Shown: piece by piece, positions 21,628-32,524 of the stretch
Layout of the letters: every line of letters starts with the position of its first letter
How positions within the stretch are numbered: position 1 is the stretch's first letter
Assembly (NCBI GenBank): GCA_958009085.1
Contig: OY253670.1
Coordinates: forward strand, 372,001 to 436,000
DNA length: 64,000 nucleotides
From: Protoeuglena noctilucae
Taxonomy: Eukaryota > Chlorophyta > Pedinophyceae > Marsupiomonadales > Marsupiomonadaceae
Reading direction: 5' to 3'
Notes under the pieces: model-generated
What the model saw: only the letters and a program-made list of their open reading frames with translations
The model's database searches: none
Told to the model about the DNA's origin: nothing
Made by a program: the position numbers and the translations under genes

Positions 21628-21950
21628 TCTCAAACTGGGAGCGCGACTTCACTGACGGCAGCCGCCATTACGGAGCGCCAAGAGGCAGGGACGCCAGCTG
21701 AGCTGCAGCGGGTCTGGCACGAACACGCCAGCCCATGAAACGGGCTCCGCCGCGCAAAAGGCTTGCTGGGGTGAAGCTCCTGGTCAATGCCTGCTAGCTA
21801 ATTGTATTCCTCACCACCACTGTTGCATAAGACGCACCACGTGCCCCGTGGAAGCTTGCAACGTGGCCGCATGCCTCTGTCGTCACTTAGGAAAGGCTAG
21901 GGGGCAGTTCAAGTGCTCGCACCGCGGGCCCATAGCCGGGCTACGCGCGC
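21628..21950. other. Divergent intergenic region, Mak5 / EAF6
   Basis: A short shared upstream region between two divergent genes. No defensible promoter element seen. Confidence 0.4.
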
Positions 21951-22594
21951 ATGTCCGGGGTCGTCCAGCAGGCGCTCGAGCACTACGCGCAGAAGCGCGA
22001 GACGCTGCAGGTGCCCCGCTGAAACCGCCTCGCAGAGCTCCGTCGTCATGCGACACGCTTGCGTCTTTGTTATTTCATCTGGGCCCGCCAAATGGGATTT
22101 TGTGGCTTCGAGCGCGTCGCGCCGCGGCATGAAGTACCGCCCCGCCCCTCGTGGCGTCCCGCGCCGCGAGCTTTCCGGCCGCCGAAAGCGCGAGCATGGG
22201 AACGTTACGTGCATCGTGCAGGAGGACGTGCGGGTTTTGGACCGGAAGATCTACGATTTGGAAGGAGCGTACCTTGGGTCCGAGAGCAGCCAATGCGGGA
22301 CGGTGTTCAAGGGCTTTGAGGGCTTCATGTCCAGCAAGGACGCAAATCGTAGGGTAAGCGGAGGCGTTGGGGCGGAAGAGCTTCGCCAGTCTCGCATAGG
22401 CTGGCCAGTGTCTTGGGTTGTGTCGCACGACCGACCATTTCAATGTCTGGTGCTTCTCGCAGCGCGGCAGGGTCTTCAAGGCCGACGAGCGACTCTTCTC
22501 TCTGTCATCCTTGACGAGTCCCGCGCACCAGGAGGTCGAGGCGGCGATAGAGGCCGAGCAGGGCGTGGGTGGGGGCAAGAAGGGCAAGCGATGA
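21951..22594 (+). CDS. EAF6/MEAF6-like histone acetyltransferase subunit
   Basis: Three exons: 21951-22010 (MSGVVQQALEHYAQKRETLQ), about 22221-22354 and about 22463-22594. Joined, they give DVRVLDRKIYDLEGAYLG, then CGTVFKGFEGFMSSKDANRR, then VFKADERLFSLSSLTSP, about 110 residues in total. This is the full order of the EAF6 family: a coiled coil ending in LExxIYxxExxYL, a GxxxxGFxGF turn, and D-R-L-F-S-x-S-S. EAF6 is a small subunit of NuA4 and of MYST-type acetyltransferase complexes in the nucleus. The stop is 19 bases from the stop of the convergent LRR gene. Confidence 0.87.
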
Positions 22595-22613
22595 CTTGAA
22601 CCGATGAACGGAG

Positions 22614-24626
22614 TCACAGCCTGGCCACCATCCACATGCCGTCGACGCAGTAGGGCCGCACGTCGAGGTCCAGCTCGCGTCCCTCCTCTGCCAACTGCTC
22701 CAACACCTCCGCCAGAGTCTGGCTGGACGACGGGCCGAAGCGGTTGTCCCACACGCGCACGTACTGCGTGGGGCGGGCAAGACACAGGCCATGTCATTTC
22801 GATGCCATGACCATCGCTCCTTTACCCTTTCTTAATGCCGCTCCTCGCCCTGTGTCTAAGCCACTGTGGTTCCCATGCTTTCCGGCGTATCCCATGCATC
22901 TGTGTCAGCTGGCAATGGCCTTGCCTGTAGGGACGGGCACTGCGCCAGCGTCTCCGAAACCGCCTCCAATCCCAGGTCGTTGATGCAGCACGTCTGCAGG
23001 TCGAGGCGCCAGATGTTGCACTGGTCGCCCATGTCGATCATCGCCTGGCACAACTCCACCACCGCCGCGTCCCCCAGCCTGCGTGGCACGGGCAGCATGC
23101 GTGCGGTCAGAGCTTGGCAGGAAGCCCCGCACCGTTGCGTCGACCTGGCGATGTCAATCCAGCGTTGCTCGTATGAGTTAGCGTTGCTCGCTTCATTCCG
23201 TCCTCATCCTGTGCTCCCACCTGTTCCCTGCCAAGTCCAGCTCCTCCAGGCACGGGAGCTTCTTGACCATCTCCGCCAACGTCGGCCCGCTGACGTCCGA
23301 GAGCTGGTTCGACCGCAGCGACTGCAAGCGAGAGGAGGAAGAGGGGACGTGTTCGTTCCCAAACCCGGGAGGATCGCAATCAGCAACATTCCACAGTGCC
23401 ACCCACGCGATACTGCAGTGGGCTCCACTGCGCAGGCAGGGTCCTTATGATATATGACATCAGCAACTCACCAGCGACACGATGCCCGAACCCGTGGGCA
23501 GGGCCGTTCTCATGAGGTACTGCAGGTCGTGGTCCTGTATTTGGCAGACCTTGAGGCTCAGCTCCTTCAGCGCGGAGCAGGCGCTGATCACGTTGCCCAG
23601 GTGCCGCGTGGAGTGCTCCGAGGGGCCCCGGAACGTCGGGGCGTCGATCTTGAGCGACTCGAGTGTCGCCTTGCACGCGCCCTCGTGGGTAGCAGCAAAG
23701 AGGCCCATGAGGCCCTTCATGCCCACGCCGGTGTAGCCGATGTCGAGCATGGTCTGCGAAGGGCCGGGTCGGGCGGGCGCGATGTGCAGCCGGCGACGAT
23801 TGGCTGGTGAGAGCGCCGGCTGTGTGTGTGCGACGTTGCGCGTGCAAGTTGCTGGGCGATGCCTGCGGGCCGCTGCGCTTACCAGCGTGTCGTGGGTGCG
23901 GAGGAAGTCGGAAAGGCGCAGGATGCCGTCGTCGGTGATGCCCGGGTTGCAATTGAGGACGAGCTGCTGCAGTCCCGATCCCCGGGACTCTGCCAGGGCA
24001 TCAACGAGCGCGACCAGACCGTCGTCCGTGACGCGGTTGTTCGACAGGATGATGCTCGCGATGTTGGGATTGCGGCGCACCAGGGCGGCCAGCGCCCGCA
24101 CGCCCTCGTCATCGATCCTGGAATGCGGGAGGGACCGACATGAGCCCGGCAGGGTTGCGTGTAGAGCGAGCGTTCTTAGCCCAGCAGCATGCCGCGACGA
24201 AAGCAGGACCGCATCGCGTACCTGTTGTAAGAGAAGTCGAGCGTGTGGACGTTGGCGTCGTCCTGGAGGGCCTCGGCGATGGCGGTGACGTCCGTGGAGT
24301 CGAGGCGCTCGTTGAAGAGGACCTTGGAATTGCCCGTGAGCTTGATGGCTGCCACCACCGAGTTCACTTGCACCGCGTTCTGCACGCAATTGGCGCTTCC
24401 AGTCATACCGCGTGCCGTGCGCGTGAGGGGACGTACACCAGCAGCAGCATCGCCGTCCCGCCTCCCGACAGGCCAGACTGGAACTCTCTGGCCACGCAGA
24501 GTTTCGGTCTGACGTTCGATAGCATGTCGTAACGTCTCTCGCCTTCAGGCCGTTGACGAGGATGTGGAGCGGCTCGACCTGCAGCCTCTCGCATGCCGCC
24601 GTGTAATTGGCGAGGAGGTGGTCCAT
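22614..24626 (-). CDS. LRRC34-like leucine-rich-repeat (RNI-type) protein
   Basis: The start at 24626 gives MDHLLANYTAACERLQVEPL, similar to the LRRC34 opening. Ribonuclease-inhibitor-type repeats follow in successive exons: LDSTDVTAIAEALQDDANVH with TLDFSYN; IDDEGVRALAALVRRNPNIA with SIILSNNRVTDDGLVAL; LQQLVLNCNPGITDDGILRL; ALKELSLKVCQIQDHDLQYL; PCLEELDLAGNR; and WRLDLQTCCINDLGLEAVSE. The C-terminal exon has LAEVLEQLAEEGREL and ends VDGMWMVARL. LRRC34 is found in ciliated and germ-line cells, so a ciliary or nucleolar role is possible but not shown here. The first intron has a GC donor (AAG|GCGAGA at 24542). Convergent with EAF6. Confidence 0.72.
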
Positions 24627-25056
24627 GGCACCGGACCGGGGGCCCGGAAGCCCCCACGAAGTCTAACGGCGATACTCTGTCACAGACGTGGCAGCCGGCC
24701 AAGCAGCGAGGACGCCAAGGGGTGGAACAAGTGTGTATGCTTCAGTGTGTGCTTGTCCGATGAAATCAGGGGCTGTGCGTTGTGAGCAAGTTTGGATTGT
24801 GAACAAGTGCAGAGACTGAGGTGGAGTAGGGAGATTTTGAGCGCAACAGAGGTGATTGGCTTAAGCGCAAGTTGCAGCGCCAGCGATGGTTGCAGCGCTC
24901 GATCTCAAGCACGCCCGAGAGCGCGAGCTTATGCGTTGTTTTCCATGCATCTCTGACACGTGCCGAGTGCTTGCATCCGTTGTTCGCACGCTGGCAACGG
25001 CAAGCCCACGCGAAGTCTTGCCTCTTTGCTCCACGAATGGGCTCTTTCCAGCGACC
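24627..25056. other. Divergent intergenic region, LRRC34-like / J-protein
   Basis: This is the shared upstream region. An open frame in phase with the J-protein extends back to 24886, so translation could start earlier than 25057. Confidence 0.35.
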
Positions 25057-25932
25057 ATGATTGCCACGGATGGCATCGTTTTCCGACCCAGCCGCCTGAC
25101 CCGGTCTCGGGGTGCAGCGGGTCCCACGCAGGGGCGCACGTTGCTCGGAGCACCACGCTGGCATCAGGCGAACTCCGTTTCGCCCACTGCGTTCGTCCTC
25201 CGCGCTCTCCGCGATGATCGAAGCGTGCGCGACCCGTATGTCGTGCTCGGCGTGCCACGAGGGGTGCGTGGAGCTGCGGCGGGGCTGCCCAGGGAAACGT
25301 ACCCGGCCCGCACGCGCGCGGGACGACGACACGTCGATGACCCCGCCCTCGCAGGCATCTCGAGCGGAAATTCGCATGGCGTATCGCGCCATGATGAAGC
25401 AACTGCACCCGGACGTGAAAAGCGCCGACACAACTGCCGCTGCGGTGGAGGTGCCTCTGCCCGCCCTTTGCGATGCGTGGCGATGCGTGGCAATGTCATC
25501 GTGGTCGCTGTGTGACAAGCGTTGCCCTCCTTCCGTCTCCGGCAGGTCATTGAGGCGTACCGGTCGTTGATGGGCGAGACGCGGGCACGGTTAAGCGAGG
25601 AGGAGGAGAGCGCCCCAACCGGTCCGCAGGGCGACATCTTCGACTTCCCTGAGGGCCCAGCGGACGCCATTTTCGTCGATCCCTTCGCCTGCCTCAACGT
25701 AGACCCGTCGCTGTGGAGGGAGCTGCAGCAGGTCGTGCGCTCTGCGGAAGAGTCGGGGCGTGACCCTTTCGACGCCCTCACCGCCAAGGGCGTGTCGGGC
25801 CAGGGGGCAGTGACGTGGCTGACGCAGTCGCAGCTGTCGGATTTGGAAGAAGAGTTGGAGCTCATGGAGAAGTCCTTTTCCTACGAGACGTCACGATACT
25901 ACGTGCAGGACTGCCTGCTGCGAGCCAGGTGA
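25057..25932 (+). CDS. J-domain protein with degenerate ferredoxin-like tail (plastid-type)
   Basis: Three exons: 25057-25263, about 25353-25448, and about 25547-25932. An N-terminal basic, Ser/Arg-rich presequence precedes DPYVVLGV. The J domain continues in exon 2 as ASRAEIRMAYRAMMKQLHPD with the HPD tripeptide, and exon 3 as VIEAYRSLMG. The tail reads AIFVDPFACLN, later AVTWLTQSQLSDLEEELELM. Plant and algal plastid J-proteins have a 4Fe-4S ferredoxin domain with exactly this framing (FVD-x-x-x-CIGC... and IHW-x-x-x-x-QL-x-x-LE). Here only the first cysteine survives, so cluster binding is unlikely. Organellar targeting is inferred from the basic start and the domain pairing. Confidence 0.75.
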
Positions 25933-26370
25933 GGGAGGGACTCAATGCATGACGTGGTTACTCGGCGCTAGTCACTGTTACTCAGAAGAGACGTCGCCGC
26001 ACTTCCGCACCAGCCACCTCAGCAGCTGCGCCTCTCCCCCATGCCCGCAGCGGTGCCTACAACCGTGGTACACGAGGCTTTGGATGAGGCGGTTCTGTAA
26101 GGCAATGCCAGTTTCTAGCATGCCACGCCTCAGTGCCAGGTGGCTGTTTGCTTGCTATGGGTCCCTGACATGTTCTGACCCACATCACATCTATCCACTC
26201 ACATTTTTGGGTGCCCATTTATCCCCTTTTTCTTGCCAGCCGCTGAGCATCCCACTTCCCAGGGCCCCTCCCAGTGTTGCTGTTGCCGTCATCGCCTTTG
26301 GCACGTTTCAACCAAGCCGTCGCACGCACGGCAGCAGCCACGCTCGCCCGCCCGCCGAGCCCCTCGGCTC
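25933..26370. other. Convergent 3' flanks
   Basis: Intergenic stretch between the J-protein (+) and NOG1 (-) stop codons. It is less GC-rich than the genes. No gene or RNA seen. Confidence 0.45.
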
Positions 26371-29300
26371 TCATCGCCGGTCCGTCTTGCCCTGCTTGCG
26401 CTTCCCCGAGAAGAGGTGCTTGGGCATCTTGTTGAACAGGCGACGGTCAGCCTCGCCAGCGCGCGCCCGGTGCTTGTCCATCGACAGGTGTCGCTGCGGG
26501 GAGCAAAGCACGAAATGCAATTCGAATATACTCACAAGTGACTCCGGCGCAGCAGACGCGCCGCAGCGGGTGCGCGGGAGCGAGTGATGGGTGCCCTCAG
26601 GCGGACGATGATGGTCGCCCTTTAGTTTTGTCAACACGATCCATCGGCCGGTGCTACCCAGCCATTCAGGTCTCAAAGATTGCATTCCCTCGCAGGGCAC
26701 CTTCCCCCGCGCGAACCACGCCAGAGTTGCGGTTCGCAACCACGCTCTTTTTGCGCTGTACACACATGACCACTCCCGCCCCCACTCGCCTGCGCCACGT
26801 CCCCCATCTTGAGCGATTTGTTCCTCTGCGATGCGTCCTTGAGGCCGGACCCGGGCGCCACGGGCGCCATCGACACGCTCCGTCCCCGCGACAGGCTGCG
26901 GCTGGGCTTGGAGTGCGTGCGCACCCGCTTGCGCCCCTCCCCGCCCATCTCCGCGTCCCCGTCGTCGTCGACCTCCGCGCCGCCCCTGGAAGAGGCGCGG
27001 GACTCGCTCAGGCCGCGCTTGAGGGGGCGCCCGCGCGACTGGGACCTGCAAGCACAACACGGGAGGAGGGTGCAGTGGGGCGCATCGGGTGCGGTCACTC
27101 ATGTAGCATAAAGCAAACGATCCAGGCGGTGAAACATATGCTTAGCAGGGAAAAGCAGGGTGGTATGAGCGAGTCTTAGTGAGCCCTGCAAGTGAGGACC
27201 CAGCCCTCCTCTCACCGTATCCGCGCCTCTGCCGCAGTCGTGTCCACCCCCCGCCCCCGCAGCTCCTCCCTGGCCCTCTCTAGCCTCTCGTCTCCCGCGT
27301 ACGAGGCCACCGTGCGTGGCACCACCGGGTTGTTGGACGCACGGACCTTCTTCTCCCGACTCAAGGCCTGGGGACGCAACACAAAGGGTGGGGCGTAAGG
27401 CATCGGCACGTGTGGGGGGCTGCGAGTGGCGTGCGTTGTGTGTGGGACGGGCACCAAGCGTGCCAGGCGTGCTTGTGCTAGTAGTTGTCACAAAGCACCA
27501 ACATGGCATCGTCCCCCCCGTCGCTTCCTCACCTTGAGCTTCTTCTTCTTGTCGTTGATGCGCATAAGCAGAGCACGGTCCTCTGGGGTCAGGTCCTCCT
27601 CTGCAGGGATGGCTTCCGCCATCGACTGCTCCTGAAAGCACGATAAGACACGACGGACATGAGGTTGAGGCTGACTTTGAGGTTGAAGCGGGGTCAACGA
27701 GGGAGGCGCCGAGATAGATGCACTCCTAACTAGCTCGGTTGCAGTCGGATGCAGCCGCTTGCTGCCATGTCACACGCTGTGGTGTGGCATGCCGTTAGTC
27801 AGCACCCACCCCCGCTACCTCCACATCTCACCCGCACCCACCTGCCAGTCTCACCTGCCACTCCCTCAGCATCTCGTCCCCCTCCCTTCTACCACCACCC
27901 TAACAACTCTCACCTGCCACTCCCTCAGCATCTCACCCCACCACCACCCGCTCATCTCACCTGCCACTCCCTGAGCATCTCGTCCTCCTCCCTTCCACCA
28001 CCCACCCGCAAAGCCTCACCTGCCACTCCCTCCTTACCACCTGCCACTACCCCACCAACTCTCACCTGCCACTCCCTGAGCATCTCGTCCTCCTCCCTCT
28101 CCAGCGCCTCCAGCTTCGCGTCGATGTCCGGGTCCACGAAATCCGCCACGTTGTGCCCGTCGAGCGTCTCTGGCATGACGTCGTAACGCCAGTCCGCCGG
28201 CAGGTCGTACATCTTCCGCAAGTCCGCGTTGTAGACACCCGCGCCGCCGTTCTCCTCTTGCAAATCGCGCTGTGAGTTATGGAAGCGGAAAAGACTGCAT
28301 TTGCACGTAGCATACACACGGCCAACACGAAACAAGTTCGACAAGCCCGCACCCTCCATCCAGTGTCCATGTTCCATCTCCCACCCCAAACTCTTTTCAC
28401 AAGCCCCTCTCTTCCATTCCCCTAACACACCCGCTTTCACCACCCATAGCACCACCGCGCGCCCCTCACCTCCGTCTTTCTTCGCACCACCTCGCGCCCC
28501 GCCCCTCACCTCCGTCTTTCTTCGCAGCCCCTCCTCCCTGGCCCTCCGCGCCGCCTCCACCCCCGCCGGGATCACGGGCGGCCTCGCCGCACCCCCCGTC
28601 GCCTTGGGCACCGCCACGTGCACCCGATTGGCCACGTCAGCGACTTTCTTCGATCGCAACTTGAGCTGCACCCGCGCCGCCAGCAGCCTCTCGCACGCCA
28701 GGTTCTTGACTGCCTGGACTGACGCGTCGTCTGTCAGAGTCGACATGGCCGCGAAGCACGTCTCGCCCTGGCCGGCGTGGGGCGGGATGCCGCCGTTGGA
28801 GATCTTGGCGGCCTGGGGGGGATGGGGGCGGGGTGGCGGGGGTGTCAGGATGGCGGGGGGGGGTGGGCGGGGGTGTCAGGATGGGGAGTGAGTGGCGGGG
28901 GTGTCAGGATGGGGGGTGAGACAGTGGCAGGGGAGGAACCAAGTGGCACAGACCCTCGACATCCCAGCCACCACCCACCACCCCACCCACCCCGCCCTGC
29001 CCTTACCTCCCCCACCATCTCTTGCGCAGTCCGCCAAACACCCCAAACCACACACACCCGCTCTACCCACTCCACCCTCCCCTCACCTCCACCACATCTC
29101 CTGCACACACCCTCAACAACCCCACCAACACACACCAACTCCCCACCCCACCCTCCCCTCACCTCCTACACCATCTCCTGCACAGGCCCTCAACATCCAC
29201 ACCACCCCACCCTCTCACCTCCTCCACCATCTCCTGCACGAGCCCCCTGGCCTCCTCCCCCAGTGCCTCGTAGGGCGTCACGTCGACCTTGTTCACCACC

Positions 29301-31044
29301 ACCAGCACGGGCTTGTTGGCGAAAAGGGGCTTGATGCTGTGGAAAAGCGCGGCCTGCTGTGCGACCGAGTACCCGCACTGCTCGGAGACGTCGACCAGGT
29401 ACAGCACAGCGGCGCGCAAATGGGCCATGGCTGTGATGGACTGCATCTCGATCGTGTTGCGCTCCTCCAGGGGACGGTCCAGGATACCGGGGGAGTCCAC
29501 CACCTGCCACCGAAGGTACTTGTAGTCTGCAAGCAAGGCGAGGGGCGGGAGGGTGTCAATGGAGGGTGTCGGTGCAGTCAAGCACCTGCCAGCGGAGGTG
29601 CTTAGTGACTGTCGAATAAGTGATGGGTGGGGAATGCTACGTGGGAGGCTTGTGTGTCAGACTAAATGCGTGCGTCTGAGTGAGCCACGGTGTGCGTGCC
29701 GCTCCAAGTTGAAGGGAAGGTGCAAGTGGCATCTCATGCTCTGCTCTAATGTGATACCTCACCGAGGTGCCCGACGTAGAGCGACTTGGTGGTGAAGGCG
29801 TACGGCTGAACCTCCACGTCCGCCCGCGTGACCTTGTTAATGAACGAGGACTTGCCCACGTTGGGGTAGCCGCAGACGAGGAGCGTGCGGGTGTTGGGGT
29901 CGATCGATGGAAGGCGCGACATGTGCTGGCGGACCTGCGGGGAGGGTGGGCGACGGCAGGGGGTCTCGGCCCTGACCGCCCCACCCGTCGCGTGCGACGC
30001 ACGCCAGCTATCGCGCAATCCCAAAGGCGCCACTGCGCTGATCGGAGCAGTCGCAAGCCCTCCGGATGCAGCCCGTCGCGTCCCCGCGCCCAACGCCCCC
30101 TCCTCGCTGCCCTGGGTTCAGCTCACCTGCTCCAGGTAGGCCAGCGAGGGCCCCTGGCGCTTGATGATCGTGCACATGCGGCCCAGCGCGGCGCGCTTGA
30201 GCGTCTTCGCCCGATATTGAGAGTCCGCGTACTTGAGCATGCGAACGTAGTCGTTGGCGAGCTTGTCGATCAGCGTGCGCGCCATGTTGACCTGGCCCAG
30301 CGCGAGCTTGTAGTGGTCCTTGTCGTACAGCACGTTCATGAGGTCCGCGTAGAAGGGATGAATCTCGTCCACCTGCGGAGGCCGGGCGGCGGGCCTCGGA
30401 ACAACCCGCCACGTCCCAGCAGCCGGCGGGGCAGAAAGCCACCGCTCGGAGCTCGCGCGGCCCCGGTGCGTGGGGAGAGGAAGGCACAAAGAATCATCTA
30501 CAACATCGGCTGGGTTGCGGGGGAGGAGAACGTGCGTGCGCGGCGGCGGCGCGCGTAGACCTAGCAGCAGACTGAAGGACCGGCGCGAGGGCCTCCGCCG
30601 ACGCACGCGCTGCCGCGGCGAGCGGCAATGGCGATGGCGGAAAGCAGAAATGCTTGCACATTCGCAGCGCACCGAGAGGCCGGGTCGGATGGGAAAGGAC
30701 ACCGCGCGCGCGCAGCCGGCAGAGTGTGAGCGTGCTGCGCATCGCTCCGGACCGGCCAGGAGAAGCTCCCCTGGCGCATATAAACCACACGGTCCCACAC
30801 GCAGCGTGGGGCGTCCACCGCACGCCCTCACCTTGGGGAAGTCCTCCAGAATCTGCCCGAGGCGCTCGTTCCACGTCTGCTGGGTGTACTTGACCTTGCG
30901 CATGTAGAAGGACCGAATGCGCGTGATGTGCCACCCCGCATGATTCACGGTGGGCGTCTGCCGCTGCGTCTTCGACAGGACAATGTCGATGAAGTCCTTG
31001 GCCGTCGGCACGACCTTCATGGCCTTGAAGTTGTACGTCGGCAT
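26371..31044 (-). CDS. NOG1: NOG1 nucleolar GTPase
   Basis: About ten exons from 31044 ([20 protein letters not shown]) to 26371. Blocks in order: [40 protein letters not shown] and the helical NOG1 N-domain; G1 [18 protein letters not shown] with [18 protein letters not shown]3 [20 protein letters not shown]; the middle domain [11 protein letters not shown]4 [45 protein letters not shown] with [11 protein letters not shown]; and a basic C-terminus ending [20 protein letters not shown]. All are diagnostic of Nog1, the GTPase that stays on pre-60S particles until the cytoplasm. A Ser/Arg-rich exon (about 26780-27050) precedes the tail. Several introns carry tandem copies of their own 5' splice site. 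Confidence 0.95.
27850..28100 (-). repeat. Donor-ladder minisatellite, NOG1 exon ending [10 protein letters not shown]
   Basis: The exon end plus donor (minus strand GAGATGCTCAGGGAGTGGCAG|GTGAG) is at about 28060-28097. Similar copies lie in the intron at about 27957-27993, 27910-27939 and 27853-27891, with a truncated one near 28016-28033. Spacings are 45-60 bases. Every full copy has an intact AG|GTGAG. Confidence 0.85.
28463..28530 (-). repeat. Duplicated exon end plus donor, NOG1 exon ending RRKTE
   Basis: GCGAAGAAAGACGGAG|GTGAGG occurs at the exon end (about 28505-28527) and again about 38 bases into the intron. Both copies are followed by GGGCG. Confidence 0.85.
28826..28920. repeat. 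Short minisatellite in a NOG1 intron
   Basis: Three copies of GGCGGGGGTGTCAGGATGG at about 28834, 28866 and 28893 on the plus strand, within the acceptor half of an intron. These copies contain no splice junction. Confidence 0.75.
29004..29245 (-). repeat. Donor-ladder minisatellite, NOG1 exon ending LVQEMVE
   Basis: The exon end plus donor (minus strand GTGCAGGAGATGGTGGAGG then AGGTGAG) is at about 29215-29245. Diverged copies lie at about 29158-29185, 29083-29110 and 29004-29035, each with a GGTGAG or GGTAAG donor core. Spacings are 57, 75 and 79 bases. Confidence 0.8.
29578..29611 (-). repeat. Decayed intronic copy of a NOG1 exon start
   Basis: About 85 bases upstream (in transcription) of the exon that begins [14 protein letters not shown], the intron holds a roughly 80 percent match to the first 33 bases of that exon (both share CTGGCAGGTG or GTGGCAGGTG and a following GACT). 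It is an exon-start copy, unlike the donor ladders. Confidence 0.55.
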
Positions 31045-31583
31045 GACGGACCCGGGCGACGGAACGCAGCGACAGCCACTCTCGACGCTGGGCTGGCGGC
31101 CCCGCCCCGCCGCGTCGCCCCTCGCTCTGCTCCCTAGTTGGCCGGGTGCAACCTCTCCGCTAGTTTAGACTAAATGCAAGTCGCGCAGTCGGATGCCTTG
31201 GATGTGGAGCGACGAGTTCGTGGAAACATCGCGACGATGACCAGAGGATCGGATTTGGCGCACTAGCTAGGGTGCTGCCCTGCGCTGGAATGATGGTTCG
31301 TCGCGTCGGACGCGCTTCGGATATGGCCCGGCCTCTGCAGCGTCTCCTCAAAAAGAGCAACGTCGAATCTGAGTGCCATTGGCTCCGAGAGACTTTCCGG
31401 TTGTCGCATCAAGGCAACGTGCAGTTCCCACGCTCTCCCCGCTCTCTCCGCGCGCGTAGCCATCCTTTTTCCTCCATTCATCTCCCGTCGACATCTCTTA
31501 TTAATAAAGCCCGATTAGGGACTGGATCCTTGTCCAGAGACCTCCGGCCGCGGCTGCCTGCCCCCGTCTCCAGGGGCGGTGTC
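31045..31583. other. Divergent intergenic region, NOG1 / NELF-A-like
   Basis: Shared upstream region. An A/T-richer patch is at 31490-31515 (TCTCTTATTAATAAAG). It might be a promoter element of the plus-strand gene, but this is only positional. Confidence 0.3.
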
Positions 31584-32524
31584 ATGTCAGTCGCCGAGCG
31601 GGTGGCGGACATCGCCGCCTCGCTGTCGTGGCCCTGGAGCAGCATGCACGAGGGCCACAAGATGTCGGAGGAGGACGCGCGCCTCGCCGTCGCCAACTAC
31701 GCGACCTTCAAGCCCGTCGTCCGGATGCGCTTGCTCATGGCCCTCTGGCATCTCCCTGCGAGGGACAAGGCCGCGATCGCCGCGGATCTCGAAAGGCGAG
31801 GCTCACCTCTAACGATGTCGCGTGGGACAGTGCCACGCGCACCTGTAAAGGGTGCCATGCCGCACCACGACCCGACCCAGGCCAAGCCATCAAAAGCCAG
31901 CCGTCTCACACCCCCGCAGGCTCTCTCAGATGGCGCGAGCGGACGATGACCAGTGGGTCCGCGTGGTCGCCGCGGCAGTGGGGGAGTTCCGCGGTCCCTT
32001 GGACCTGCCCAGCCTCGTGGCACTACCAGCGGTCAGGGACACGGTCGACGGCATCGCCCGTGTGCTGGCAGACAACGAGGCAGCGGGAGGTCCACTGATC
32101 GTCCCCGAGGCCGCCTATCTCTCGCCGTACGCCATGCAGTGCCTGGGCCTGCCAGAGCCTCACCCCGAGTCACGGTCACCCCATCTGAAGGCGCGGCCGT
32201 CGCACGTGCCACCCTTCCAGCCCCTGCCGCCCCGGACGCAAGGTGCGGTCGGACCGAGTCCCTGCGATACTTTCGTGAAATACCGCTTTTTGTTTTCACC
32301 CGTCCCTTTGCAGCACAGGGGCATAAACTACAACTGAGTGGGGCATGCGCCTGCTATTTGGGGATAAGCCGCATCTGCAGGTGTGGGACTGGATATGGCG
32401 GGAGGGGTTCTGGGGCGTGCGGGTCCTGCGTCGGGGGAGCGTGCGAACGGGGCCGTGGCAGGCGGGCTGCACGAGGCGGCGAGCGGGGCGGGCGGCGTCG
32501 GGATGGAGAGCGACGGGCTCGAGG
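31584..32524 (+). CDS. NELF-A-like (WHSC2) protein, 3' end unresolved
   Basis: Exon 1 (31584-31795) encodes MSVAERVADIAASLSWPWSS and the block VANYATFKPVVRMRLLMALW with HLPARDKAAIAADLE. Exon 2 (from 31920) gives RLSQMARADDDQWVRVVAAA, then LPAVRDTVDGIARVLADNEA and PLIVPEAAYLSPYAMQCLG. This follows the NELF-A N-terminal domain step by step: VKLKLLLGTLHLPRR, DSDPWVLMVAD, LREKVGECEAS, LPLECQYLNKNAL in the human protein as I recall it. NELF-A pauses RNA polymerase II. The intron is GC-AG (AAG|GCGAGG at 31796). A third exon (about 32381-32524; ESDGLE before GTGAGC) is likely; later exons were not resolved. The C-terminal half is therefore missing from this model. Confidence 0.62.

Noticed and set aside
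27850-29245. CRISPR-like array
   Set aside because: The repeats are exon ends plus splice donors in NOG1 introns, with unequal diverged spacers, in a eukaryotic gene.
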